From Rothia aerolata (GTDB lineage Bacteria > Actinomycetota > Actinomycetes > Actinomycetales > Micrococcaceae), in contig NZ_BMDC01000004.1 in the NCBI RefSeq assembly GCF_014635585.1, positions 201,952-265,951 on the forward strand: a stretch of 64,000 nucleotides of DNA. Direction: 5' to 3'. Under the pieces are notes generated by a model. It did no database searches. It saw only the letters and a list, made by a program, of their open reading frames with translations, and was not told where the DNA came from. A program made the position numbers and the translations under genes. This document shows, one piece after another, positions 52,825-61,560 of this stretch (positions are counted from its first letter, which is position 1; each line of letters begins with the position of its first letter).

Positions 52825-55047
52825 GTGTCTGTATCTGATTATGGCGCCCGCACTATGCCGCACGATGACACCGCGGAACAGTCGGTGCTGGGCGGCATGA
52901 TGCTGTCTAAAGATGCGATTGCAGACGTGGTGGAGGTGCTCTCTGGCCAGGACTTCTACAAGCCCGCCCACGAGAGTATCTACGAGGCAATTATTACCCT
53001 CTACGGCCACGGTGAGCCCGCCGATGCGGTGACCGTTGCCGATGAGCTGAACAAGCGGGGCGAGCTCAACCGGGTGGGTGGCGCCCCCTATCTGCACTCG
53101 CTGATTTCCTCGGTACCCACCGCCGCCAACGCGGGTTTCTACGCTGAGATTGTGGCGGAGCAGGCGGTGCTGCGCCGCCTGGTCGAGGCCGGAACCAAGA
53201 TTGCCCAGCTCGGCTATACCGCCGACGGCGAGGTGGAGTCGCTGGTCAACCAGGCCCAGTCTGAGATTTACGGTGTTGCAGACGGCCGCAAAAATGAGGA
53301 CTACGTGCGCCTGGGCGATGCCCTCGATGCCACCATTGACGAAATTGAGGCCAACGGTGCCCGTGCCGGAGGTATTCACGGTGTGCCCACCGGCTTTATC
53401 GAGTTCGACGAGCTCACCGCCGGCCTGCAGGCGGGCCAGATGATCGTGATTGCGGCGCGACCTGCTATGGGTAAGGCGCTGGCGCTCGACACCGAAATTC
53501 CCACTCCCACCGGCTGGACGACGATGGGTCGGCTTTCGGTGGGCGATCAGGTGCTCGGCGCGGACGGTCGCCCCACCACCGTTACCGCCGCTACCGAGGT
53601 GATGGAGAACCGCCCCTGCTACCGCCTGGTGTTTGATGACGGTTCTGAGATTATCGCCGATGCCGAGCACCAGTGGCTCACACGGGCCCACACGTCAGTG
53701 CGAGCTGAGCAGACCGTGCTGGCAGGGGGAGTGCAGCGGCACAGCCCCGAAACCGAGGTGCGCACCACCGAGCAGATTCGCTCCACCCTGCGTTGCCCCT
53801 CTACCGGCACCGCCCTCAACCACAGCATCACCACCACCGCCCCCCTTCAACTGCCCGAGACTAAACTGCCGGTGGAACCCTATACTTTCGGCGCTAACCT
53901 GGGCGGCGGCGTCCTTGACCAAGAGCGTATTCCTGCCTGCTACCTGCGTGCCTCTGAGCAGCAGCGCCGGGATTTGCTGGCTGGCCTCCTCGACGCGGGC
54001 GGCACCGTAACTCGTGCAGGCGCGGTACAGTGTGTGCTTACCAATAGAGCGCTGGCCCTGGACGTGCAGGAACTGGTGCACTCCCTGGGCTACCGCACGG
54101 GTCTGCGCACCCAGCGGAGCGAGAGCGGTTCTCTAGTCTTTAAGCTGACCTTCTCCTCCCCCGATACGGTCTTTAGCCTGCCCCGCAAACAAGAGATGCA
54201 CCGCGCTCGCGCTTGCCGCTCTGACTCCCAGCGATTCATTGTTGCGGTGGAGCCCGTTGAGTCGGTGCCGGTGCGCTGCATCCAGGTGGATAATGAAGAC
54301 CACCTCTACCTGGCCTCGCGAGCAATGGTTCCCACCCATAACTCCACCTTCGCCCTTGATATTGCCCGCTCGGCGGCGATTAAAAACAACATGACCACGG
54401 TGTTTTTCTCGCTGGAGATGGGTCGGAACGAGATTATCACCAAGATTATTTCGGCAGAGGCATCGCTAAATCTTTCGGATCTGCGCAAGGGAAATCTGGA
54501 TGAAGACCAGTGGACCAGGCTGGCCACTGCCACCGGCAAGCTGGAATCCGCCCCTCTCTTCATCGACGACTCGCCCAACATGACCCTCATGGAGATTCGC
54601 GCCAAGGCCCGCCGTTTGAAGCAGCGCAACAACCTTCAGCTGATTGTGCTGGACTACCTGCAGCTGATGAGCTCGGGCAAGAAGGTTGAATCGCGCCAGC
54701 AGGAGGTCTCGGAGTTCTCCCGCGCCCTGAAGCTCATGGCTAAGGAGCTTGAGGTTCCCCTGATTGCGCTCTCGCAGCTTAACCGTGGCTCCGAGCAGCG
54801 CACCGACAAAAAGCCGATGGTCTCTGACCTGCGCGAGTCGGGCTCGATTGAGCAGGACGCCGATATGGTGGTGCTCCTGCACCGCGACGACGTCTACGAT
54901 AAGGAATCCCCCCGCGCAGGCGAGGCAGACGTGATCGTGGCAAAGCACCGTAACGGCCCTACCAAAACCATCGCGGTGGCCTTCCAGGGCCACTATTCGC
55001 GCTTTGCCAACATGACCCACGATTCCTATTCGGGAGACGGCTTCTAG
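52825..55047 (+). CDS. dnaB: replicative DNA helicase DnaB with an intein
   Basis: 740 residues before splicing, about 451 after. N-terminal domain (PHDDTAEQSVLGGMMLSKDA), linker, then the RecA-like core. The Walker A motif is split: RPAMGK (to residue 217) before and STFALDIARS (from 507) after the intein. The core goes on with SLEMGRNEI, LIVLDYLQLMSSG (Walker B) and LRESGSIEQDADMV. It unwinds DNA at the fork. GTG start with AGAGAGG. Unspliced protein cannot bind ATP, so activity depends on splicing. Confidence 0.97.
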   Translation: MSVSDYGARTMPHDDTAEQSVLGGMMLSKDAIADVVEVLSGQDFYKPAHESIYEAIITLYGHGEPADAVTVADELNKRGELNRVGGAPYLHSLISSVPTAANAGFYAEIVAEQAVLRRLVEAGTKIAQLGYTADGEVESLVNQAQSEIYGVADGRKNEDYVRLGDALDATIDEIEANGARAGGIHGVPTGFIEFDELTAGLQAGQMIVIAARPAMGKALALDTEIPTPTGWTTMGRLSVGDQVLGADGRPTTVTAATEVMENRPCYRLVFDDGSEIIADAEHQWLTRAHTSVRAEQTVLAGGVQRHSPETEVRTTEQIRSTLRCPSTGTALNHSITTTAPLQLPETKLPVEPYTFGANLGGGVLDQERIPACYLRASEQQRRDLLAGLLDAGGTVTRAGAVQCVLTNRALALDVQELVHSLGYRTGLRTQRSESGSLVFKLTFSSPDTVFSLPRKQEMHRARACRSDSQRFIVAVEPVESVPVRCIQVDNEDHLYLASRAMVPTHNSTFALDIARSAAIKNNMTTVFFSLEMGRNEIITKIISAEASLNLSDLRKGNLDEDQWTRLATATGKLESAPLFIDDSPNMTLMEIRAKARRLKQRNNLQLIVLDYLQLMSSGKKVESRQQEVSEFSRALKLMAKELEVPLIALSQLNRGSEQRTDKKPMVSDLRESGSIEQDADMVVLLHRDDVYDKESPRAGEADVIVAKHRNGPTKTIAVAFQGHYSRFANMTHDSYSGDGF
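53476..54342 (+). mobile_element. DnaB intein at the Walker A motif
   Basis: Residues 218-506 (289 residues). It begins ALALDTEIPTPTGWTTMGRL, so the first residue is Ala rather than Cys or Ser, and ends with the C-terminal block VPTHN before the +1 Ser of the extein. Block B is seen as FDDGSEIIADAEHQWLT (with the conserved His), block F as YLASRAMVPTHN. Only one degenerate LAGLIDADG motif is left (LLAGLLDAGGTV, ~384-395), so the homing endonuclease is probably inactive. Confidence 0.93.
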
Positions 55048-55057
55048 GAGGCCCGCT

Positions 55058-55237
55058 ATGACCGATCAAGCCGAGGACGGCGGCGTCCTCCCTCTAGCCC
55101 CGCAGCGGGAGCCTGCCGCCGAAGTGGGCGGAGAGGAAGCATGCTGGATGAACCGGGTCTGCCCCGAATGTGGCGCCCTCAAGGAAACCCCGGCCGAGAA
55201 GTGCTGGCGTTGCGGGTCTGAAGGTAGCTCATATTAG
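55058..55237 (+). CDS. zinc-ribbon microprotein behind dnaB
   Basis: 59 residues, starting MTDQAEDGGVLPLA. Cys pattern: CWMNRVCPECG and KCWRCG near the end, a CxxC-x(n)-CxxC zinc ribbon. ATG has AGGAGG seven bases upstream and lies ten bases after the dnaB stop, so it is co-transcribed. Small zinc-ribbon proteins behind dnaB occur in other Actinobacteria; function unknown. TAG stop at 55235-55237. Confidence 0.85.
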   Translation: MTDQAEDGGVLPLAPQREPAAEVGGEEACWMNRVCPECGALKETPAEKCWRCGSEGSSY

Positions 55238-55564
55238 GTGTGTTGTACCACCTTAAAGCTTGCTCCGGTGGCTGGCCGGTTTGCAGCTTGTGACCCCTCG
55301 GAACCGGCTTCCCGGTATAAATTTTCGTGCCCTAAAACCCAAAGAACCCAATATCTCGCCCGATGACTAGCGGAAATGTATGAGTGCTAGTTAATAGTTG
55401 AAAATTACCAATGGGTAGTTTACGACATTAAAAACATCTTTATTTAACGTAAATTAAAAGTAATACGGCTTATTATTTTTATCCTTTTTAATTTCTTTTG
55501 CCCTTGAACGGGCTTTCAAGACCAACTAGTGTTGCTCCCACACAACAGATAGGAGACAACGCTC
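55238..55564. other. AT-rich leader region of the levansucrase gene
   Basis: No gene. 55360-55500 is much richer in A and T than its surroundings, with several TTAAT/AATTAA words. A GCCC/GGGC hairpin with TTT lies at 55500-55517. The levansucrase promoter must lie here; I see no clear operator. Confidence 0.5.
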
Positions 55565-57091
55565 ATGACTTCTCAGCAGATTTCACGTCGCGGTCTGGCC
55601 AAGCTGATGATGGCCGGTAGCGCAGTGGCTGCCTTTGGTATCACCACCTCAGGCACCACCATTGCCCGTGCAGCGGAAAACGGCCCCGAGCCGACCCTGC
55701 ACACCCAGCAGGCATATGACCCGATCAATTCTGATTTCCATGCTCGCTGGACCCGCGCCGATGCGCGCCAGATTATGCGCACCCAGAACGATCCCAACGT
55801 GGCACCGGGTGAGAACTCCATGCCCGCCTCGGTCACCATGCCCGAGATTCCCAAGGACTTCCCCATCATGACCGATGAGGTGTGGGTATGGGATACCTGG
55901 TCGCTGACCGACGAGTACTCAAACCAGGTGTCCTACAAGGGCTGGGATGTTATCTTCAGCCTGGTAGCACCCCGCTCCATTCCCTTTGACGAGCGCCACT
56001 GGAGCGCCCGCATTGGCTTCTTCTACCGCCACTCCAACGCTGATCCCAACACTGAGTGGATTTACGGCGGCCACCTCTTTGAAGACAACACCTCTGTTTC
56101 TAACACTGAGTGGTCAGGCTCTGCCCGCCTGATGCAGGGTAACAAGGTGCGCGTTTTCTACACCGCTACCACCTTTGGCACTCCCCGCCCCGGCACCGAG
56201 GGCAAGCCCGCAGTGCTGGCTACCGTTGAGGGCCAGATTAAGGCAACCAAGGCCGGCGTGACCTTCTCGAAGTTCGACGACCACAAGACCATTCTTGAGC
56301 CGGATGGAAAGTGGTACCAGACCAAGGAACAGAACGAGTACTTCGCCTTCCGCGACCCCTTCACCTTTGAGGATCCCTACAACCCCGGCACCACCTACAT
56401 GCTCTTCGAGGGCACCGGTGGCGGCGTTCCCGGCGACCCCGAGACCCTGATTACCGAAGCAGATCTCGGCTACCGCGAGGGCGACCCCTATGCAGAAACC
56501 GTTGAAGAGGTCAACGGCATGGGTACTTTCTGGCAGCGCGGCAACATCGGCCTGGCGGTTGCTACCGATAAGAAGCTGACCGAGTGGAAGATGCTTCCTC
56601 CGATTCTGACCGCCTACGGTGTGAACGATCAGACCGAGCGTCCTCAGATGATTATCAAGGACGGCAAGTACTACCTGTTCACCATCTCCCACCAGTTCAC
56701 CTACGCGGCTGGCCTGCGCGGCCCCGACGGCGTCTACGGCTTTGTGGGCGACGGTATCCGCTCGGACTTCCAGCCCATGAACCTCTCGGGTCTGGTGCTG
56801 GGTTCACCCACCGATTTGAACCTGCCGGCTGACCGCCCCGAGGCTCCCCAGCCCGGTCAGAACCCCCGTCAGTTCCAGGCTTACTCCCACTACGTGCAGC
56901 CTGACGGTCTGGTGCAGTCCTTCATCGATAACGTTGATGGACGCCGCGGCGGTACCCTGTCACCGACCGTGAAGATCAACTACTCGGGTGCTACTTCTGA
57001 GGTGGACTACTCCTTCGGCGATAACGGTCTTGGACCTTACGCCTACCTGCCCACCAACAAGCAGAAGACCGGCGTGACCTACGTGAAGTAG
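55565..57091 (+). CDS. levansucrase/fructosyltransferase (GH68), Tat-exported
   Basis: 508 residues. Signal peptide with twin Arg (SRRGLAKLMM, then AGSAVAAFGITT; cleavage probably after ARA at 34-36). GH68 catalytic triad: nucleophile Asp110 in VWVWDTW, Asp264 in FRDPF, acid/base Glu358 in TERPQ. It cleaves sucrose and builds fructan outside the cell. There is no LPXTG or other anchor at the C-terminus, so it should be released. GGAG eight bases before ATG. Levan versus inulin type cannot be decided here. Confidence 0.93.
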   Translation: MTSQQISRRGLAKLMMAGSAVAAFGITTSGTTIARAAENGPEPTLHTQQAYDPINSDFHARWTRADARQIMRTQNDPNVAPGENSMPASVTMPEIPKDFPIMTDEVWVWDTWSLTDEYSNQVSYKGWDVIFSLVAPRSIPFDERHWSARIGFFYRHSNADPNTEWIYGGHLFEDNTSVSNTEWSGSARLMQGNKVRVFYTATTFGTPRPGTEGKPAVLATVEGQIKATKAGVTFSKFDDHKTILEPDGKWYQTKEQNEYFAFRDPFTFEDPYNPGTTYMLFEGTGGGVPGDPETLITEADLGYREGDPYAETVEEVNGMGTFWQRGNIGLAVATDKKLTEWKMLPPILTAYGVNDQTERPQMIIKDGKYYLFTISHQFTYAAGLRGPDGVYGFVGDGIRSDFQPMNLSGLVLGSPTDLNLPADRPEAPQPGQNPRQFQAYSHYVQPDGLVQSFIDNVDGRRGGTLSPTVKINYSGATSEVDYSFGDNGLGPYAYLPTNKQKTGVTYVK

Positions 57092-57106
57092 TAACTTCTC
57101 TTCTTC

Positions 57107-57144
57107 AAGCCCGGGTCTACCTTTCAAGGTGGGCCCGGGCTTTT
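57107..57144 (+). terminator. terminator after the levansucrase gene
   Basis: Stem AAGCCCGGG with CCCGGGCTT, inner ACC/GGT, followed by TTTTGTC. Confidence 0.88.
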
Positions 57145-57166
57145 GTCTACCCCGTAGAATGGGGCC

Positions 57167-57979
57167 ATGAGCGATATTCTTTCGGGTAAGACTGTGGCAG
57201 TGACCGCCTCCCGCCGGGCCGAAGAGCAGGCGGGTGCTTTTGAGCGGGCCGGGGCGCAGGTACTGGTGGCTCCCACAGTGCGGATTGTTAAGACTGAGGA
57301 CGACGCCGCCCTGCTGGATGAGACCCGGCAGGTGATTGCCAGCCCGCCGGATATGCTGCTGGTTGCCACCGGCTATGGTCTGAAAAGCTGGTTTGAAGCG
57401 GTGGAGAAGGCCGGCCTGAAAGAGGAGCTTTCCCGGGCTTTAGAGCAGACCGCTTTCTACGTACGCGGAGCCAAGGGCCGCGGTGCAGTGCGGGGGCTGG
57501 GCTACAAGGATTCCGGCATTGCCGAGATAGAGACTACCGAATCTCTGGTGGAGCTTGCCCTGGCGGTGGGTGTGCAGGGTAAAACGGTGGTGCTTCAGCA
57601 GCACGGTCAGCCCGACCCTGCTTTAACCCGCAGGCTAGAAGAGGCCGGTGCGGTAGTGATCCAGGTGCATCCCAACCGCTGGGCACAGCCCGCGGAACCC
57701 GAAAAGGCAGAGCGGCTGATTGATGCCGTCCTCGCCGGGGAAATCGACATCATCACCTTTACCGCCGCCCCCGCCTTTGAGGCCATGCTCAACCGGGCGG
57801 CGCAGAGGAATCAGCGGCAGGCCCTGGTGGAGGCACTGAAAAGAATAACGGTCGCGGCGGTGGGCCCGGTGACCGCCGAGCCCATGGAGAAGCTCGATAT
57901 TGCTCCCATCGTTCCCGAGCGCTCGCGCATGGGTGCCATGATTAAGGCTGTTCTTGCCCGCTTTGAGAGAGGGCTCTAG
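57167..57979 (+). CDS. hemD: uroporphyrinogen-III synthase (HemD family)
   Basis: 270 residues. HemD fold: GKTVAVTASRRAEEQAGAFE at the start, LVATGYGLKSWFEAVEKAG, KTVVLQQHGQ, IDIITFTAAPAFEAMLNRA and AVGPVTAEPMEKL. Closes hydroxymethylbilane to uroporphyrinogen III. It stands alone, apart from other heme genes, so it could be a second HemD-like protein. ATG without a strong ribosome-binding site. Confidence 0.85.
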   Translation: MSDILSGKTVAVTASRRAEEQAGAFERAGAQVLVAPTVRIVKTEDDAALLDETRQVIASPPDMLLVATGYGLKSWFEAVEKAGLKEELSRALEQTAFYVRGAKGRGAVRGLGYKDSGIAEIETTESLVELALAVGVQGKTVVLQQHGQPDPALTRRLEEAGAVVIQVHPNRWAQPAEPEKAERLIDAVLAGEIDIITFTAAPAFEAMLNRAAQRNQRQALVEALKRITVAAVGPVTAEPMEKLDIAPIVPERSRMGAMIKAVLARFERGL

Positions 57980-58004
57980 AGGTTTATTTAAAAGGTAGGT
58001 ATCC

Positions 58005-58129
58005 AGCCCGAGAGCGCGGGCCAACCTCCCTTAAACGCATGCTCCGCGATTCCGCTCACTCTTATGTGCTCGCAGGCTCGCACCTGTGTCGCTTCATCCC
58101 GATGCCAGTTGGCCCGGCGCTCTCGGGCT
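58005..58129. repeat. 125-bp structured element, copy 2
   Basis: Second copy of the element at 49763-49887, same length and same orientation. Its terminal stem is AGCCCGAGAGCGC-GGGCCAAC with GTTGGCCC-G-GCGCTCTCGGGCT; the two pairs that differ from copy 1 are both compensated. It is framed by a further inverted repeat GG(T/C)TTATTTAAAAGGT (57981-57996 and 58140-58155), making a stem of about 175 bp in all. It lies behind the hemD-like gene. Confidence 0.8.
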
Positions 58130-58224
58130 GTCTTGTGTGACCTTTTAAATAAGCCCCAGTATTGCTCTGCAAGCGTTTGACCGGGCTAACCTAGTTCAGT
58201 GGGTTTTGTTATGGGAGCTGTCGC

Positions 58225-58437
58225 ATGTCTTTGAGCAATTCTGAGCGGGATTTACTCGCGCGTGAGTTTGAGGAGAACCTGGCGCAGAGCGGCCTCACCT
58301 TTGAGGAATTTCGCCAAGAGACAGGTTTTCCGGAGGCTCGCTTTCTCGATGCCTTTATGGTGTTCGAGGGCTGCGACCCCGCCGATGTAGAGTTCATTCG
58401 CGGCCTGCTTGAAGAGGCTGTGCAGCGGGCGAGGTAG
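58225..58437 (+). CDS. DUF2316 family protein
   Basis: 70 residues, acidic, helical. SNSERDLLAREFEENLAQSG, LTFEEFRQETGF and DPADVEFIRGLLEEAV match the short DUF2316 family as I recall it, which looks like a helix-turn-helix fold. ATG with no clear ribosome-binding site (TGGGAG lies 12 nt upstream). Function unknown. Confidence 0.7.
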   Translation: MSLSNSERDLLAREFEENLAQSGLTFEEFRQETGFPEARFLDAFMVFEGCDPADVEFIRGLLEEAVQRAR

Positions 58438-58461
58438 AAATAAGGACGCCGCTGCGGCGGC

Positions 58462-59685
58462 TTAGGCGCGCCTGCCGCGCAGTACCAGCCCGCTCGCCGT
58501 CCCGAAGAGAACCAGCAGAGAAATCACAAACAGGCCGGTGAGCTGCCAGCCGCCCGCATTGTAGAAGAGGCCGCTGACCCAGCCCACGGCGGCGGAGCCG
58601 AGGTAGTAGGCAACATTGTAGAGGGCGGTGGCCTGGGCTTTGCCGGTGCTGGCGCGGGCACCTACCCAGGAGGCCGCTACGGAGTGGCTACAGAAGAAGC
58701 CGAAGGTAAGCAGCAGAATTCCGGTGATGACCAGGGCCAGGGGTGCACACATGGTCAGGAGGATTCCCACCACCATCAGGGCGGCCCCCAGGGCGAGAAC
58801 CGTCAGACGGCCCCACCGCTGCACCAGGGGGCCTGAGACCGATGACGACACCGTACCCAGCAGGTAGGCAACAAAGAGCAGGGAAATAGCTATCTCTGAG
58901 AAGAGGTAGGGCGGGGCTTCGAGCTTGAAGCCCACGTAGTTATAGACGCTCACAAAGGTGCCCATGAGGGTAAAGGCCAGCAGAAAGAGGGCAAGCATAC
59001 CGGGGTTGCGCAGGTGGGTGCCGATGCGGGAGATGAGCACCGTCAGCGAGCCTTGTCGGGGCAGGGGAGTGAAGCGCCGCGCCCGGGGAAGAAGCAGCAT
59101 GAAGGTAAGGCTGGCTCCTGCACCGAGCACAGAAACCGTGGTGAGGGCAAGCCGCCAGTCACCGGTCAGCTGGCTCACCGGCCCTGCGATAAGCCTGCCC
59201 ATCAGCCCGCCCAGGGTGGTACCGGCAACGTAGAGGCCGGTGGCGGTAGGAACATAGAGCGGGTTGGTTTCCTCGGCGATAAAGGCAACAGCAATCGAGG
59301 CAAGCCCCGCCAGGGCTGCCCCCTGCACAAACCGCAGCAGAAGAATCACGCTCAGAGAGGGAACCCAGGGAATCACCAGTCCCAGCAGGGTTGCCAGAGA
59401 CACCGCCACAAACATGGCGCGGGATTTTCCCCAGAGGTCAGCAATATAGGCCCACACCAGGGCAAAAACGGCCAGGCCCAGGGTGGAGGAGGAAATCATA
59501 AGCGCCGCTGAGGCCGCATCAATAGACAGGGACGACGCGATGGAGGGCAGAATACCCTGCGGTGAATAGAGCTGGGCGAAGGTGGCAACACCGGCGGCAA
59601 ACATCGCCACCAACATGCGGGTGAATTCCTGGCTCCCGCGGGTAAAACCGCCCTGCGCGTCGTCCTTACTATCGTCCCGGCTCAT
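58462..59685 (-). CDS. MFS transporter
   Basis: 407 residues, 12 membrane helices. ADLWGKSRAMF between helices 2 and 3 corresponds to the MFS signature loop, and RWGRLTVLALG to its repeat in the second half. It resembles the YnfM/YgaY-type exporters. Substrate unknown. Start ATG 59685; DUF421 gene lies 21 bp upstream in the same direction, so the two are likely co-transcribed. Confidence 0.88.
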   Translation of the reverse strand: MSRDDSKDDAQGGFTRGSQEFTRMLVAMFAAGVATFAQLYSPQGILPSIASSLSIDAASAALMISSSTLGLAVFALVWAYIADLWGKSRAMFVAVSLATLLGLVIPWVPSLSVILLLRFVQGAALAGLASIAVAFIAEETNPLYVPTATGLYVAGTTLGGLMGRLIAGPVSQLTGDWRLALTTVSVLGAGASLTFMLLLPRARRFTPLPRQGSLTVLISRIGTHLRNPGMLALFLLAFTLMGTFVSVYNYVGFKLEAPPYLFSEIAISLLFVAYLLGTVSSSVSGPLVQRWGRLTVLALGAALMVVGILLTMCAPLALVITGILLLTFGFFCSHSVAASWVGARASTGKAQATALYNVAYYLGSAAVGWVSGLFYNAGGWQLTGLFVISLLVLFGTASGLVLRGRRA

Positions 59686-59706
59686 AGACTTTCAGCCTAT
59701 AAAACT

Positions 59707-60255
59707 TCAGACCTTCTCGGCGTCTATTACGCCGGCAAGAAATGAAGGGTCTACTTTCTCGCCCTCACGGATCACCGAGAGTCCGCCGGTTGACTCAAGA
59801 ATCACGCACTGAGCCTGGGAGAGCTGGGCAACTCCAGCTCGGCGCAGCGCCCCAAAGACCTCAACCCGGGTCAGATGCGCTCGCCGCAGGTTCTTCTCAA
59901 GAATTTTCCCGTGGGCAACAATCACCCGGGGTTTTACGTTGAGACTGCGAATTCCGGTGACCGACTGCACCGCGCCAAAAATCATTTCCAGCACCATCAG
60001 GGTACCCAGGCCAATGACGCCGGCGGCGAGAGTAGGCGGGTGACCGATGATTACGCGGCCTGCGACAGCGCCGAACATGATGATGATAATTGCGTCAAAA
60101 CCGTTCCAGCCGGTTAGCACGCGCACGCCGAATAGTTTTACAAAGAGGAGGAAGGCCAGATAGATGCCCAGGGCTGAGAGCATCACGATGGGGATTCTCC
60201 AGGGTTCAATCCCCAGGTAGTAGGCGTAGGTGTGGAGTCCTTCCGGTGGAGTCAT
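59707..60255 (-). CDS. DUF421 (YetF/YcaP-like) membrane protein
   Basis: 182 residues. Three membrane helices (~18-40, ~50-70, ~75-95), then the soluble DUF421 domain with KPRVIVAHGKILEKNLRRAH and QAQCVILESTGGLSV. Function unknown; members are linked to spore or envelope functions in other bacteria. ATG 60255 with AAGG upstream (AAGGGGTAAGG). Confidence 0.88.
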   Translation of the reverse strand: MTPPEGLHTYAYYLGIEPWRIPIVMLSALGIYLAFLLFVKLFGVRVLTGWNGFDAIIIIMFGAVAGRVIIGHPPTLAAGVIGLGTLMVLEMIFGAVQSVTGIRSLNVKPRVIVAHGKILEKNLRRAHLTRVEVFGALRRAGVAQLSQAQCVILESTGGLSVIREGEKVDPSFLAGVIDAEKV

Positions 60256-60406
60256 AGTTTTACCTTACCCCTTACCGGTTGCAACCCAGCGGGGCGTCGT
60301 CCTCACAACAACACACTCTCTCAGCTGAAACCGCCCGCACCCCTGTTACAGAAGCCGTTTTTGTGCCTAGGCTTGTAAGACACAGATATTGAAGAAGGAG
60401 AAGACT

Positions 60407-61456
60407 ATGTCTTACACCGTCAAAGCCCTACAGAAAACCGGCCCCCAGGAGCCCTACCAGATTGCTGAGATTGAGCGCCGTGATCCGCGCGAAGACGATG
60501 TTGTTATCAACATCAAGGCAGCTGGTATCTGCCACTCGGATATTCACACCATCCGCAACGAGTGGGGTGAGGCGCACTTTCCGCTGACCGTGGGCCACGA
60601 AATTGCCGGTGTGGTGGAGGCCGTTGGCTCGAAGGTCACCAAGTTCAAGGTGGGCGACCGCGTGGGCGTGGGCTGCCTGGTCAACTCCTGTGGTGAGTGT
60701 GAGCAGTGCCGAAATAACCAGGAGCAGGACTGCCTCAACGGAAACGTGGGCACCTACAATTCCGAAGATGTTGACGGCACCATCACCCAGGGCGGCTACG
60801 CTCAGAAGGTCACCGTCAACGAGCGTTTTGTACTGAACATTCCCGAGGGTATTGATTTTGACGTCGCTGCGCCCCTGCTCTGCGCCGGCATCACCACCTA
60901 CTCACCCCTGGCTCGCTGGAAGGTGGGCAAGGGCCAGAAGGTTGCCGTGCTAGGTCTGGGCGGCCTGGGCCACATGGGTGTGCAGATTGCTGCCGCTATG
61001 GGCGCCGAGGTAACCGTTCTCTCCCGCAGCCTGAAGAAGGAAGAAGCCGCTCGTAAACTGGGTGCTGCCCGTACCCTGGCCACCACCGAAGAGGGCTTCT
61101 TTGAAGAGCACCGCGGTGAGTTTGACCTGATTCTCAACACCATCTCGGCCCCCATTGACCTGGATTCCTACCTGGGCCTGCTCAAGCCCCACGGCATTAT
61201 GTCTGTGGTGGGCCTGCCCCCGGAGGAGCTGGGTATTCACCTGGGTCGCCTTATCATGGGCGGCAAGGTACTCACCGGTAACAACATCGGCGGTATCAAG
61301 GAGACCCAGGAGATGCTGGACTTCTGCGCCGAGCACGGTATTGGTGCTGTGATTGAGAAGATCTCGGTGGATCAGGTAGACGAGTACTACGACAGGGTGG
61401 TGGACGGCGACGTGCAGTTCCGCGCCGTCATCGACACCGCTACTTTTGAGAAGTAA
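60407..61456 (+). CDS. NAD(P)-dependent alcohol dehydrogenase (YahK/CAD-like)
   Basis: 349 residues, zinc-dependent medium-chain dehydrogenase. GICHSDIHTI and GHEIAGVV for the catalytic zinc, CGECEQCRNNQEQDC for the structural zinc (~97-111), GLGGLGHMGVQIAAAMG for the coenzyme and CAGITTYSPL. This is the branch of broad-substrate aldehyde reductases (YahK, cinnamyl alcohol dehydrogenases). ATG 60407 with GAAGGAG. Leader word ACACAGATATTGAA is shared with the adhP gene at 24298. Confidence 0.93.
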   Translation: MSYTVKALQKTGPQEPYQIAEIERRDPREDDVVINIKAAGICHSDIHTIRNEWGEAHFPLTVGHEIAGVVEAVGSKVTKFKVGDRVGVGCLVNSCGECEQCRNNQEQDCLNGNVGTYNSEDVDGTITQGGYAQKVTVNERFVLNIPEGIDFDVAAPLLCAGITTYSPLARWKVGKGQKVAVLGLGGLGHMGVQIAAAMGAEVTVLSRSLKKEEAARKLGAARTLATTEEGFFEEHRGEFDLILNTISAPIDLDSYLGLLKPHGIMSVVGLPPEELGIHLGRLIMGGKVLTGNNIGGIKETQEMLDFCAEHGIGAVIEKISVDQVDEYYDRVVDGDVQFRAVIDTATFEK

Positions 61457-61465
61457 GTTCTTTCT

Positions 61466-61507
61466 TTCCCCTCTCTGCCCTGTGCGGCGGGGAGGGGAAA
61501 TTTTTTT
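61466..61507 (+). terminator. terminator after the alcohol dehydrogenase gene
   Basis: Stem TTTCCCCTC with GAGGGGAAA, inner GCC/GGC, followed by seven T. Confidence 0.88.
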
Positions 61508-61560
61508 AAAAAACTTGCTGAAACCTCTTCCCATTCCCGGTGAACAGGAGTTAAATAATA

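Noticed and set aside
52819-53691. 290-codon frame opposite dnaB
   Set aside because: Antisense shadow of the DnaB N-terminal domain without start signals or domains.
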